Shown in pieces: positions 51,936 through 61,093 of a stretch of 64,000 nucleotides of DNA (position 1 is its first letter; every line of letters begins with the position of its first letter). A model generated the notes under the pieces. The model had not been told where the DNA came from and did not search any database. It saw only the letters and a list, made by a program, of their open reading frames with translations. Made by a program: the position numbers and the translations under genes. Location: contig NCCR01000001.1 of the NCBI GenBank assembly GCA_002279765.1, positions 33,589-97,588 of the forward strand, in the 5' to 3' direction. The stretch comes from Verrucomicrobia bacterium 12-59-8. Lineage in GTDB: Bacteria > Verrucomicrobiota > Verrucomicrobiae > Verrucomicrobiales > Verrucomicrobiaceae.

Positions 51936-52631
51936 TCAGCGAGCCACTTGTTCCAGTGAAAGCATCCGCCACTCACCCTCCGCGAGATCGCCGAGCTCAT
52001 AGGGACCGAAACGTTCGCGGTGCAGATTTTCCACATGCCAGCCCTGGCTGGCAAACATGCGGCGCACCTGATGGTAACGGCCTTCGGTGATGGTGAGGCG
52101 GGCGGACTGACTGGAAACAATTTCCAATTTCGCGGGCAGGCAGGGTTTGTCCTCGCTGCGGAGCATGAGATCGCCTTTCGCAAAGATGTCGATGAGTGAG
52201 GGATCGAGTTCGCGATCCAACTCCACGAGGTAAGTCTTCTCAATGTCCGACTTCGGTGACGTGTAGCGATGCACGAGGCTGCCGATGTCCGTGACGAGCA
52301 GCAGGCCGCTTGTGTCTTTGTCGAGTCGCCCCACGCTTGTCACTGCGGGATTGCGTTCCGGCCAGTGCGAGGGCAGCAACTCATAGATGTTCTGACCTTC
52401 CTCCTCGCTGTGCGTGCAGGAGTAGCCCACAGGCTTGTAGAGCATCGCCAGCAGGCCGTCTGGCGCTTCGAGCGGTTCGTCATCAACGGTGATCAGTGCG
52501 GAATCCACGCGCTGGTCCGAACGCTTCACCACTACGCCGCTCAGCTTCACGCGGCCCTCTTTGACAAAAGCCATCGCCTCCCGGCGTGAGCAGTAACCGA
52601 GGGCGGAGAGCAGTTGATCGAGGCGGCGCAT
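51936..52631 (-). CDS. Pseudouridine synthase (RsuA/RluB family)
   Basis: The start at 52631 gives 231 residues. An S4 RNA-binding domain (~1-55, RRLDQLLSALGYCSRREAMAFV) precedes the catalytic domain. The catalytic aspartate is Asp104 in SVGRLDKDTSGLLL, followed by KSDIEKTYLVEL and ITEGRYHQVRRMFASQGWHV. It isomerises a uridine in rRNA, probably 16S (RsuA type) by length. The exact site cannot be set from sequence. Confidence 0.92.
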   Translation of the reverse strand: MRRLDQLLSALGYCSRREAMAFVKEGRVKLSGVVVKRSDQRVDSALITVDDEPLEAPDGLLAMLYKPVGYSCTHSEEEGQNIYELLPSHWPERNPAVTSVGRLDKDTSGLLLVTDIGSLVHRYTSPKSDIEKTYLVELDRELDPSLIDIFAKGDLMLRSEDKPCLPAKLEIVSSQSARLTITEGRYHQVRRMFASQGWHVENLHRERFGPYELGDLAEGEWRMLSLEQVAR

Positions 52632-52705
52632 GTGGGGGGTGGGACGAAGTGAGGCGGACGCTCCCTGCTCACAGCGTGGTGTCATGCGGTAAATGCGGAG
52701 GCTCT

Positions 52706-52790
52706 GAGTATTGTAGTACCGGCTTTAGCCGGTTCCAGAAAATGAGCGTGTGAAGCTCCAGTACCGGCTGAAGCCGGTACTACAATACTC
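52706..52790. repeat. REP-like palindromic block, left
   Basis: GAGTATTGTAGTACCGG at 52706-52722 is mirrored by CCGGTACTACAATACTC ending at 52790, so the whole block is a long imperfect inverted repeat. Inner hairpins are CCGGCTTTAGCCGG and CCGGCTGAAGCCGG. Confidence 0.8.
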
Positions 52791-53388
52791 AATCATCCCA
52801 GCCCATACCGTAATCGAGCACGGGATAAACTTGCCAGATGCGCGCCGCTTCTTCTCGGCCTTTGTCGCGCAGGTAATCTTGCGCACTCGACCAGGGCCAG
52901 TCGGTCCATTTGGATGAATAGCCATGCTTCACGGCGTTGTGATGGATGTAGTTCAACGTCGCCCAAATGTGAGATTCGTTGCGCATGGCGCGATCCACCG
53001 CACGATGCCAGCAGGTGCGACCTCGTGTTTGGTCCTCGCCATTCCAGGCGAAGGAGGTGCGGCCATGAACTTTGCCGAGTTGTGTGACGAGCGGCGCGAG
53101 GTCTGGGGCGGTCGCAAGCACGTGGTAGTGATTGGGCAGGACGCACCATGCATGGATGATTGCGTGGGCTGATTCAAACGCCTGCTGCAACTGTCTCACA
53201 AAATCGTCCATGCGTTCGATAGAGACGCCGATAATCGGCGCATGCCCATAGCATGTTCCTGTGATGAGATACTGGCTTGTTTGCTGGCCCGTGAAGTGAG
53301 GCGGACCATGCCAGGGGCGGTTTAGCAGCCTGCGTTGCTCCAGCACTTTTTCACGCATCTCCTGCGTCCATTTTCGCCAAGCATACAT
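52789..53388 (-). CDS. REP-associated tyrosine transposase (RAYT, Y1_Tnp)
   Basis: The 199-residue protein is a HUH-superfamily single-strand transposase. The metal-binding His pair is in VLPNHYHVLA (H87, H89). The catalytic tyrosine is probably Tyr147 in TLNYIHHNAVKHGY. The C-terminal segment WPWSSAQDYL is typical of RAYTs. Its stop overlaps the end of the left palindrome block. RAYTs are thought to process and spread REP sequences while behaving as domesticated host genes. Confidence 0.92.
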   Translation of the reverse strand: MYAWRKWTQEMREKVLEQRRLLNRPWHGPPHFTGQQTSQYLITGTCYGHAPIIGVSIERMDDFVRQLQQAFESAHAIIHAWCVLPNHYHVLATAPDLAPLVTQLGKVHGRTSFAWNGEDQTRGRTCWHRAVDRAMRNESHIWATLNYIHHNAVKHGYSSKWTDWPWSSAQDYLRDKGREEAARIWQVYPVLDYGMGWDD

Positions 53389-53427
53389 GGTGCGATTTCA
53401 GCGCAGGCTTTCAAGCCTCGCAAGACT

Positions 53428-53516
53428 GTTTTGTAGTACCGCCTTCAGGCGGAATCTGGATAAGGGGAACTTATCGACAGTCGTCCAGAGACCGGCTGAA
53501 GCCGGTACTACAAAAC
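53428..53516. repeat. REP-like palindromic block, right
   Basis: GTTTTGTAGTACC at 53428-53440 is mirrored by GGTACTACAAAAC ending at 53516. Inner hairpins are CCGCCTTCAGGCGG and CCGGCTGAAGCCGG, the latter identical to one in the left block. Confidence 0.8.
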
Positions 53517-53554
53517 ATGAGCTGGGTATGCGGCACCGTGAGGAGTAGCAACAC

Positions 53555-56500
53555 CTATGCGCCGATCAACTTCCGCGCTTCGGCGAGGGCGGCGTCGACT
53601 TTGGTGGTGTCTTTGCCGCCGCCGCGGGCGAAGTCGGGTTTGCCGCCGCCTTTGCCGCCGACGATGGGGGCGATGGTTTGGATGATCTTGCCTGCCTGGA
53701 CTTTGCCCTGGTGTTCTTTGGCGACGCTGGCGATGAGGGCGACGCTACCGCCGCCGGTGGCGGCGAGGACGACGCTGCCGTTGAAGGTGCCTTTCAAGGC
53801 TTCAGCCACACCGACGGCGTAGTCGGCATCCACATCACCGAGGTTGACGATGATGGTGTTGTTCGCAGCGGTGGCGATGAGGTCTTTGGCCTTCACTGCG
53901 GCTTCGCGTTGCTGCGCGGCTTTGAGGGCTTTTTCGAGTTCCTTTTGCTGGGTGAGGATTTGATCGAGCTTCTTCTCGAGATCGGCGGCGCCTTGGGCGC
54001 TGACTTTGCCGGCGAGGAGCTTGAGGAGTTCGGCATCGGCGCGGGCGGCGTTGTAGGCTTCGAGACCGGCGATGGCTTCGATGCGGCGGACGCCGGAGGC
54101 GACGGCGCTTTCGCTGACGAGACGGAAGAGGCCGATCTCGCCGGTGCTGCGTGTGTGCGTGCCGCCGCAGAGTTCCATGCTCCAGCCGTCGAGCTTGTTG
54201 CGCTGGCCGCCGATCTGCACGACGCGAACGAGGTCGCCGTATTTTTCGCCGAAGAGGGCCATGATGCCGTTGTTGGCCTTGGCCTCGACGTAGGGGACTT
54301 CGGTCCAGGAGACGGGTTCGTTGGCAACGACGCGCTCGTTCACGAGACGCTCGATGTCGCTGATCTGCTGCGCAGTGAGTGCGGCGCTGTTGAAGTCGAA
54401 GGTGAGTTTATCCGGAGTGACGGAGGAGCCCTTCTGCGTGGCGTCCTTGTTCACCACTTCATGCAGGGCCCAATGGAGGATGTGGGTGACGGTGTGGTGG
54501 CGCTCGATGGCGTGGCGGCGCGGCGCATCGACGATGAGCTTCACGGTAGCATCGACGGCAGGGGCTTCGTCGCCTTCGAGGAAGTGCAGCCAGGTGTTGC
54601 CGACTTTGGTGGTGGAGCTGATCGGATAGGTGTTGGCGCCGAGGATGAGCTGGCCCGCATCGCCGATCTGGCCGCCCATTTCGGCGTAGCAGGTGGAGAC
54701 GTCGAGGACGACGGCGGTCTTGTCCTTCATCTCGACGACTTCGAGGACGCGCACGTCGGCTTCGAGGGTATCGTAACCGATGAACTTGGTCGGAGCTTTG
54801 GTTTCGATCTCGGAGACGGAGACGACTTGTTTGTTCTTCTTGCCGGCTTCGCGGGCGCGTTCTCGCTGCTCTTCCATGCGTTTTTCGAATCCTGCGGTAT
54901 CAACGGTTAAGCCGCGCTCGCGGGCGAGTAGCTCGGTGAGGTCGATGGGGAAGCCATAAGTGTCGTAAAGCTGGAACTCGCCAGAACCGGTGAAGGGATT
55001 TTGAATTCGCCGAAGGCTGCTTAGCAAATCTTCAATTTCTGCGGCCTTCTGCACAATGGCTCTCGCTACTGCGGTCGATAATTTCGTAGAGCTGTTTGTA
55101 TTCGGTAGTTCAAGCGCCGCATCCACGGCCTCTACCAACTCACCTCCCAGCTTAAGCAAGCGAAGCTCGCTCTTATTTGCAACAGCAGTAAACGATTCTA
55201 ATCCAACCTCATTAACCGTGTTCTGAAGGGCTGAGCCCAAAAAACGTGCATCGGTTAAGAATGACTCTCCCACAATGTCAGTTTTTTCGACCTCAATCAT
55301 CTGGCTCACAAATTGAGAGGCCCTCGCTGCATTAGCTTCGACAAATTCATTAACTTTGGATTCCGCAGCAAAACGCTCGAAAATTTCGAGTCCCCTATCC
55401 AGCGTCCGGTTAAACGCTTCTTCCTCCAGCTTCAGCACGCTCTTGATCTGCTCCTTCTTCGTGCGCAGCTCAGGGAACACATCGCCCATCTGCGTGGCCA
55501 GTACATCGACGAGCTTGAAGAAGAAGGGTTCTTTGAATTCGAGGGTGCGGCCGTACTTCACGGCGCGGCGGAGGATGCGGCGGAGGGTGTAGTTGCGGTC
55601 GGAGTTGCCGGGCTGGATGCCGTCGGCGATGGCGAAGCTGAGGGTGCGGAGGTGGTCGGCGATGACGCGGAAGGCGACGTCGATTTTCTCCTGCTCGGTG
55701 ACAGGTACCACATGGCCCTGCTCATTGGCCTTGGGCAGGGTGCTGGCGTAGGTTTTGCCGGAGAGCTTGGTAAGCTCGTCAAAGATCGGCTTGAAGACGT
55801 CGGTGTCGTAGTTGCTGATCTTGGCGCTCTCGAAGTCGGTGAAGTTCTTGGTGCCCTGGATGATGGAGCAGACGCGCTCAAAGCCCATGCCGGTGTCCAC
55901 GTGCTGTGCGGGGAGCGGGACGAAGCTGCCATCCGGATTGGCGTTGTATTGAATGAAGACGTTGTTCCAGATCTCGATGCAGCTCGCGTCGCTGCCGTTG
56001 ACGAGCAGAGCACCGGCGCGCTGACGGTCTTCGTCGAGGTTCGGAGCACCGGGGGTGAGGTCGATGTGGATCTCGGTGCAGGGGCCGCAGGGGCCGGTGT
56101 CGCCCATCATCCAGAAGTTGTCCTTCTTGTTGCCGTTGACGATGTGGATGTCGGGATCGAGGCCGATGCTGCGGAACTTCTCGGCCCAGATGTCCCAGGC
56201 TTCCTGGTCGCGATCAGCGGGGTCGCCTTTGCCGGGCTGGTAGATGGTGGCGAAGACGCGGGTCGGCGGGAACTTCCAGCGCTCGATGATCAGTTCCCAG
56301 GCCCAGGAGATGGCTTCTTTTTTGAAGTAGTCGCCGAAGGACCAGTTGCCCAGCATTTCGAAAAGCGTGTGGTGGTAGGTGTCTAGGCCCACGTCTTCGA
56401 GGTCGTTGTGCTTGCCGCCAGCGCGGATGCACTTCTGCGTGTCCGCCGCACGGGTGGGCAGGCCTTTGTGAAGAACGCCAGGCCAGGTGTCCACGTCCGC

Positions 56501-56677
56501 ACTGCGCTCGCCCAGGAAAATGGGCACAAACTGGTTCATGCCCGCGTTCGTGAAAATGCGTGCGCCGTCGCGGCTGGTGTAGCCGACGTTGTCGCTGGGG
56601 ACGATGGTGTGCTGCTTCTCCTTGAAGAAGTCGAGGAAGCTCTGGCGGATCTGGGCGGCGGTGGGGACGGCGGACAT
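53555..56677 (-). CDS. alaS: Alanyl-tRNA synthetase with internal insertion
   Basis: The start at 56677 gives 1040 residues; typical bacterial AlaS has about 880. Motif 1-3 class II core is at ~1-250 (AAQIRQSFLDFFKEKQH, IFTNAGMNQF, MMGDTGPCGPCTEIH). The editing domain has HHTVTHILHW and CGGTHTRSTGEIG. The C-Ala domain ends the protein. The extra length is mostly an in-frame insertion near residues 433-564, between RTLDRGLEIFE and FQLYDTYGFP, where the usual linker is about 20 residues. The gene is essential, so the insertion is presumably tolerated. Confidence 0.95.
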   Translation of the reverse strand: MSAVPTAAQIRQSFLDFFKEKQHTIVPSDNVGYTSRDGARIFTNAGMNQFVPIFLGERSADVDTWPGVLHKGLPTRAADTQKCIRAGGKHNDLEDVGLDTYHHTLFEMLGNWSFGDYFKKEAISWAWELIIERWKFPPTRVFATIYQPGKGDPADRDQEAWDIWAEKFRSIGLDPDIHIVNGNKKDNFWMMGDTGPCGPCTEIHIDLTPGAPNLDEDRQRAGALLVNGSDASCIEIWNNVFIQYNANPDGSFVPLPAQHVDTGMGFERVCSIIQGTKNFTDFESAKISNYDTDVFKPIFDELTKLSGKTYASTLPKANEQGHVVPVTEQEKIDVAFRVIADHLRTLSFAIADGIQPGNSDRNYTLRRILRRAVKYGRTLEFKEPFFFKLVDVLATQMGDVFPELRTKKEQIKSVLKLEEEAFNRTLDRGLEIFERFAAESKVNEFVEANAARASQFVSQMIEVEKTDIVGESFLTDARFLGSALQNTVNEVGLESFTAVANKSELRLLKLGGELVEAVDAALELPNTNSSTKLSTAVARAIVQKAAEIEDLLSSLRRIQNPFTGSGEFQLYDTYGFPIDLTELLARERGLTVDTAGFEKRMEEQRERAREAGKKNKQVVSVSEIETKAPTKFIGYDTLEADVRVLEVVEMKDKTAVVLDVSTCYAEMGGQIGDAGQLILGANTYPISSTTKVGNTWLHFLEGDEAPAVDATVKLIVDAPRRHAIERHHTVTHILHWALHEVVNKDATQKGSSVTPDKLTFDFNSAALTAQQISDIERLVNERVVANEPVSWTEVPYVEAKANNGIMALFGEKYGDLVRVVQIGGQRNKLDGWSMELCGGTHTRSTGEIGLFRLVSESAVASGVRRIEAIAGLEAYNAARADAELLKLLAGKVSAQGAADLEKKLDQILTQQKELEKALKAAQQREAAVKAKDLIATAANNTIIVNLGDVDADYAVGVAEALKGTFNGSVVLAATGGGSVALIASVAKEHQGKVQAGKIIQTIAPIVGGKGGGKPDFARGGGKDTTKVDAALAEARKLIGA
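54985..55380 (-). other. Low-GC in-frame insertion in alaS
   Basis: By my line counts G+C is about 47% over 55021-55380, against 62% at 54901-54960 and about 73% at 55561-55620. The insert encodes a helical stretch with NEFVEANAARASQFVSQMI and LELPNTNSSTKLSTAVARAI. I see no intein splice residues and no flanking repeats. Confidence 0.7.
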
Positions 56678-56879
56678 GGCTGGAAAAGGGAGCGCGGATG
56701 GTAGCGGAATGAGGCCGAAGGTAAAGGCGGGGTTTGCTGCCGCATGGCAGGAGAAGCGGCCATGCGATTGGGAATCAGCCATCTGCACGGGTGGATCGCG
56801 AGAGCGCGGACGCCATGGCTAGAAAAATGTTTGTTTAATTACCATAATTAAAGTAATATTTAGAAAGGTTTAGTGAAAG

Positions 56880-57293
56880 ATGACAACCGCCGCCTCGAAT
56901 TTCAAAAAAACATGCCCTTCCGCGCCTGGACTGAGCCTGCTGGAATTGCTGATCACAATCGCCATCCTTGGCATCGTCATGAGCCTTGCCATGATGTCCA
57001 TGGGCAGTGTGCGCCAGGCTGCACAGGACCAGAAGGACAAGCGCAATGCCCAGGAAATTGCCAGCGTGGCAGCCATGGCCAACGCTGCCGGAGCCAGCTT
57101 CATCGTGCCGGGCGACGAGCAGGCCACCATTGACAACCTGCGTGACGGGACCGTGCCAGCCACCGGTGCCTTTAGCGGACGAGTTTTCAGAATCCCGGAG
57201 ATGCACGACGCCGAGATCCAAGGGGCGATGCGATTTCTAGCACTGAACGATACGGATCTACAGTACCGGTTGGACGGCAGCAGCGGTCTGTGA
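56880..57293 (+). CDS. Pseudopilin with type IV pilin-like N-terminus
   Basis: The 137-residue protein has a 16-residue leader and the prepilin site in PSAPGLSLLELLITIAILGI: cut after Gly, with Glu at +5 of the mature protein. The hydrophobic helix runs to about residue 40. The mature part is short and has no cysteine pair. Like the pseudopilin at 14250 it stands alone. A VersaTile-like or GspH-like minor pseudopilin role is possible but not shown. Confidence 0.85.
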   Translation: MTTAASNFKKTCPSAPGLSLLELLITIAILGIVMSLAMMSMGSVRQAAQDQKDKRNAQEIASVAAMANAAGASFIVPGDEQATIDNLRDGTVPATGAFSGRVFRIPEMHDAEIQGAMRFLALNDTDLQYRLDGSSGL

Positions 57294-57396
57294 GGATGGA
57301 TGCCGGGACGAAGCCTGTCAGCCCCAGACCTCCGCTCCGCGCATGGAGAATGCCGCTCCATGTCAAGATCGGCCCTTCTCCAGCGTATCACACCAC

Positions 57397-60300
57397 GTGA
57401 TTCGCCTTTTCATCACTCTTCCCCTCGTTGCCTCCGCCATCGCGGAGCCAGCACCGCGTCCCATCCTTTTCTCCAAGGAGATCCGGCCCATCCTGAGTGA
57501 GAACTGCTTTTTCTGCCATGGCCCTGATGAAAAGAAGCGCGAGGCCGGCCTGCGCCTGGATGACGAAACCAGCGCCAAAAAGAACAACGACGGCACCACA
57601 GCGGTGGTGCCGGGGCATCCGGAAAAAAGCGCTCTGCTGGAGCGCATCGTGAGCAAAGATCCTGATGAGGTCATGCCGCCACCGAAGCAGCACAAGACCA
57701 TCTCGCCCGCGCAGATCGCGCTCCTGACCGAATGGATCAAACAAGGCGCACCGTGGGGACAACACTGGAGCTATGAGAAAGTCGTCAAACCAGCCGTTCC
57801 CGCAGGCTCCAAGCAGCCGGTGGACGCCTTCCTCCTGCAGCGCCTGACTCAGGAAGGTCTCAACTACGCGCCGCAGGCAGACATCACCACGCTGATCCGC
57901 CGCACCGCGCTCGATCTGACCGGTCTGCCACCGACGCTTGCCGAACTCGATGCATTGGCCACGCAGCCCTACGACAAGATCGTCGATCACTATCTCTCCC
58001 TTCCTGCCTACGGCGAGCATTGGGCACGGCAGTGGCTTGATCTCGCGCGCTATGCGGACAGCTCCGGCTACCCGAGCGACCAGCCCCGTGAGATCTGGGC
58101 CTATCGCGATTGGGTCGTGCGTGCGCTTAATACGAACATGCCGTTTGATCAGTTCACCATCGAACAAAACGCGGGTGATCTGCTGCCCAAGCCCACGGAC
58201 GACCAGCTCATCGCCACTGCATTCCATCGCAACACGATGACGCAAAATGAAGGCGGCACCGACGACGAGGAATTCCGCAACGCCGCCATCATTGACCGCG
58301 TGAATACCACCTTCGCCGTGTGGATGGGCACCACCATGGCCTGCGCGCAGTGCCACACGCACAAGTTTGATCCCATCACGATCAACGAGTACTTCCAGTT
58401 CTACGCCTTCCTCAATCAAAGCGCCGATAGCGACAAAAAAGACGAAGTGCCCCTGCACAGCTTCGACACACCCGAGCTCACCCAGCAGCGTGCGCATTTG
58501 AAACGGGAGATCGACACACTGGAGCAGAAGTTCACCTCCCCTGCCCCGGCCTGGCTCGCTGGACTCGACGTTTGGGACCAAGGCTTTGCCCGTGATCTCG
58601 GCTGGCAGACACCGCAGCCCGCCAAAGTGACCACGCAGTCGAAACAAAGCGCCGCCATCGCCGCAAGCGGTGCCGTTTCGATCCCCAAAAACAGCGACAA
58701 AGACAGCTACACCATCGAACTCCCCGCCCAGGGAGACAAACTCAGCGCCCTGCGCATTGAAACCATTCCCACCGCCGGTTTCGGCAACTTCGTCATCACC
58801 GACGTGAAAGCAGAAGTCGTACCGCCAGATGCCAGGCAGGCTCCGCAGGCGCGCTATGTCCGCATCGAACTCCCGGGAGAGAAGAAGATGCTCCAGCTCG
58901 CTGAGGTGCAGGTGTTCAGCGGTAGTGAAAATCTCGCCCCCTCCGGAATCGCCACTCAAAGCAGCCAGTACACCGATGCCGCTGCCAAGCGCGCCATCGA
59001 TGGCAACACCGAGGGCATCTACGCGAAAAGCAGCGTGGCCCACACCGCCGGAACCGACAACGATCCGTGGTGGGAGGTCGATCTGAAAGCAGCCAAACCC
59101 GTGGACCGCGTCGTCGTCTGGAACCGCACAGATGGCAACGTGGGCAGTCGTCTCGATGGCTTCCGCCTCGTGCTGCTCGATGACAAACGCCAGACCGTGT
59201 GGAAGAGCGAGGCCACCCCTGCCCCTGAGAAAGACAAGTCCTTTGCCATCAGCGGTCCAGTGGCCGTGAGCTTCACCACCGCCCTGGCTGATTTCGAGCA
59301 GGACGGCTTTACCGCTGCCTCCGTGCTGAAACCCAAAGATAAAAAACAACAAGGCTGGGCCGTCGCTGGCGCTACTGACAAGCCGCACACGCTCACCCTA
59401 CTGGCCGCATCTCCGGTGGTCGTTCCCTCCGGCTCCAAGCTCCGCATCACGCTCGCTCAAAACAGCGAGTTCAAGCAGCACACCCTCGGCAGCTTCCGCC
59501 TCAGCTACACCGGAGATGCCCGCGTTCAGCAAGTCACCAAAGTGCCGCAAAATGTCGTCGCCGCACTTGCGCAAGCTAAGGACAAACGCACGCCCGCGCA
59601 GCAGCAGACCGTAGTGGAGTACTTCGTGCGGAATGTTGCCAAAGCATCCGCTGCGGAGCGCACCCGTCTCGCCGCTGCCAGCAAAGAACTCGCCGCCCTC
59701 AAGCCCGTCACTGTGCCGATCATGCGTGACCTCGATCCGAAGCAGCGCCGCGTGACGAAGATTCAGCTGCGTGGCAACTGGCAGGCGCTGGGAGATGAAG
59801 TCAGCGAAGGCACGCCTTCAGTATTCAATCCCCTTCCCGCCAATGCACCTCGCAATCGCCTCACCATGGCCAAGTGGCTCGTGAGCCGCGACAATCCCCT
59901 CACCGCACGCGTGACGGTGAACCGTCTGTGGGAAAGCATCTTCGGCACCGGCATCGTGCGCAGCAGCGAAGAATTCGGCAGCCAGGGAGATCTGCCATTC
60001 CATCCCGAGCTGCTCGACTGGCTCGCCGCCGAGCTCATGGACAGCGGTTGGGACATCAAGCACATGCTCAAGCTGCTGCTCACCAGCCAGGCCTACCAGC
60101 AGAGCACCAAGACCACTCCCGAGCTTAACGAGCGCGATCCCGACAATCGCCTGCTCGCGCGCGGCCCACGCTTTCGCCCCACAGGCGAACTCCTGCGAGA
60201 TCAGGCCCTCGCCGTCAGCGGTCTCCTCAGCGCCAAAATGTATGGCCCGCCCGTGCGACCCCTGACGCCCAATCTCGGCCTTACCACGGCCTTTGGCCGC

Positions 60301-60792
60301 AGCAACGACTGGACCCTCAGCCCCGGCGAGGACAAGCACCGCCGCAGCCTCTACACCGAAGTCCGCCGCAACAGTCCCTACGCCAGCTTCACCACCTTTG
60401 ACGCCGGCAACCGCGAAGTCTGCATGATCCGCCGCAGCCGCACCAACACGCCGCTGCAGGCCTTTGTGACGCTCAATGACCCCGTCTTCATCGAAACGAA
60501 TCAAGCCATGGCACGCCGCCTCGTCGCCGAAGCCAAAGCAACCCCTGAGCGTCTCGCCCTCCTCTTCAAACTCTGCCTCTCACGCGCCCCCAATGCGCAT
60601 GAAACATCGTCTTTGACGCAGCTCTACACCGAAACACTCGCCACCTATCGCGCCGATACAGCCGACGCCACCAAGATGGCCACCGATCCCCTTGGCCCCG
60701 CACCCAAAGACACCGACATTGCCGAACTCGCCGCGTGGACGACCATCGCCAATGTGGTGATGAATCTGGATGAGTTTTTGATGCGGAGATAA
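57397..60792 (+). CDS. Planctomycete cytochrome C/DUF1549/DUF1553 protein with discoidin domain
   Basis: A GTG at 57397 gives a clean signal peptide (VIRLFITLPLVASAIAEP) on 1131 residues; the ATG at 57343 would put 18 unlikely residues before it. The N-terminal PSCyt1 domain has one heme site (NCFFCHGPDEKKREAGLRLD). DUF1549 follows (~125-340), with a second heme site in CAQCHTHKFDP. A discoidin/F5-8 type C domain lies near 480-600 (AIDGNTEGIY, WWEVDLKAAKPVDRVVVWN). DUF1553 occupies ~800-1110. The family is typical of Planctomycetes and Verrucomicrobia, normally next to a DUF1501 gene. It is probably a periplasmic oxidoreductase linked to polysaccharide use. Confidence 0.94.
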   Translation: MIRLFITLPLVASAIAEPAPRPILFSKEIRPILSENCFFCHGPDEKKREAGLRLDDETSAKKNNDGTTAVVPGHPEKSALLERIVSKDPDEVMPPPKQHKTISPAQIALLTEWIKQGAPWGQHWSYEKVVKPAVPAGSKQPVDAFLLQRLTQEGLNYAPQADITTLIRRTALDLTGLPPTLAELDALATQPYDKIVDHYLSLPAYGEHWARQWLDLARYADSSGYPSDQPREIWAYRDWVVRALNTNMPFDQFTIEQNAGDLLPKPTDDQLIATAFHRNTMTQNEGGTDDEEFRNAAIIDRVNTTFAVWMGTTMACAQCHTHKFDPITINEYFQFYAFLNQSADSDKKDEVPLHSFDTPELTQQRAHLKREIDTLEQKFTSPAPAWLAGLDVWDQGFARDLGWQTPQPAKVTTQSKQSAAIAASGAVSIPKNSDKDSYTIELPAQGDKLSALRIETIPTAGFGNFVITDVKAEVVPPDARQAPQARYVRIELPGEKKMLQLAEVQVFSGSENLAPSGIATQSSQYTDAAAKRAIDGNTEGIYAKSSVAHTAGTDNDPWWEVDLKAAKPVDRVVVWNRTDGNVGSRLDGFRLVLLDDKRQTVWKSEATPAPEKDKSFAISGPVAVSFTTALADFEQDGFTAASVLKPKDKKQQGWAVAGATDKPHTLTLLAASPVVVPSGSKLRITLAQNSEFKQHTLGSFRLSYTGDARVQQVTKVPQNVVAALAQAKDKRTPAQQQTVVEYFVRNVAKASAAERTRLAAASKELAALKPVTVPIMRDLDPKQRRVTKIQLRGNWQALGDEVSEGTPSVFNPLPANAPRNRLTMAKWLVSRDNPLTARVTVNRLWESIFGTGIVRSSEEFGSQGDLPFHPELLDWLAAELMDSGWDIKHMLKLLLTSQAYQQSTKTTPELNERDPDNRLLARGPRFRPTGELLRDQALAVSGLLSAKMYGPPVRPLTPNLGLTTAFGRSNDWTLSPGEDKHRRSLYTEVRRNSPYASFTTFDAGNREVCMIRRSRTNTPLQAFVTLNDPVFIETNQAMARRLVAEAKATPERLALLFKLCLSRAPNAHETSSLTQLYTETLATYRADTADATKMATDPLGPAPKDTDIAELAAWTTIANVVMNLDEFLMRR

Positions 60793-60814
60793 ATACCTGA
60801 AACCATTTTCCACA

Positions 60815-61066
60815 ATGCCCATCGCACTCGAACAAATCCGGCAGATGCCTGTGGGACAGCGCATTCAGTTGGCGGGAGATATTTGGGACTCTCTCGTGGG
60901 TGAAGATGCCGATTTTCCTCTGCGCAGCGACCAACTGACCGAACTCGAAATGCGTCGTGCCGCAATGGTGGCCGACCCTTCCATTGGCATCCCATGGACT
61001 GAGGCAAAAGCGCTGCTCCAGACTGGATCACCCAACGCGATTCAGCCCAGTTGCGCAAAAGGATGA
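60815..61066 (+). CDS. Orphan addiction-module antitoxin-like protein
   Basis: This 83-residue protein matches the putative addiction module antitoxin family (Unstab_antitox type): IRQMPVGQRIQLAGDIWDSL at the start and IPWTEAKALL in place of the usual IPWEEVKARL. The last residues (QTGSPNAIQPSCAKG) are unlike the family. No RelE/ParE toxin follows: the next gene is DUF1501. It lies between the DUF1549 and DUF1501 genes, which are normally adjacent. It may be the remnant of a toxin-antitoxin pair. Confidence 0.75.
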   Translation: MPIALEQIRQMPVGQRIQLAGDIWDSLVGEDADFPLRSDQLTELEMRRAAMVADPSIGIPWTEAKALLQTGSPNAIQPSCAKG

Positions 61067-61093
61067 CCGGACCTTGAACGTATCTTTCTATAC

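Larger units (their letters stand above)
52706..53516. mobile_element. REP-associated transposase unit with flanking palindromes
   Basis: A tyrosine transposase gene lies between two repeat blocks, 52706-52790 and 53428-53516. Each block holds two short hairpins of the GCTGAAGC type in inverted orientation. This is the usual layout of a RAYT gene with its REP or BIME elements. Confidence 0.8.

Noticed and set aside
52706..52790. Hairpins as terminators of the neighbouring genes
   Set aside because: No T-run follows, and the long symmetric layout fits REP elements.
54985..55380. Intein in AlaS
   Set aside because: No N-terminal Cys/Ser block or C-terminal His-Asn, and the insert is too short.
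53678..56386. Two long + strand frames opposite alaS
   Set aside because: Asp/Gly/Val-rich shadows typical of the antisense frame of a high-GC gene.
57388..59388. 666-codon antisense frame opposite the DUF1549 gene
   Set aside because: The + strand gene has clear domains along its whole length; this one has none.
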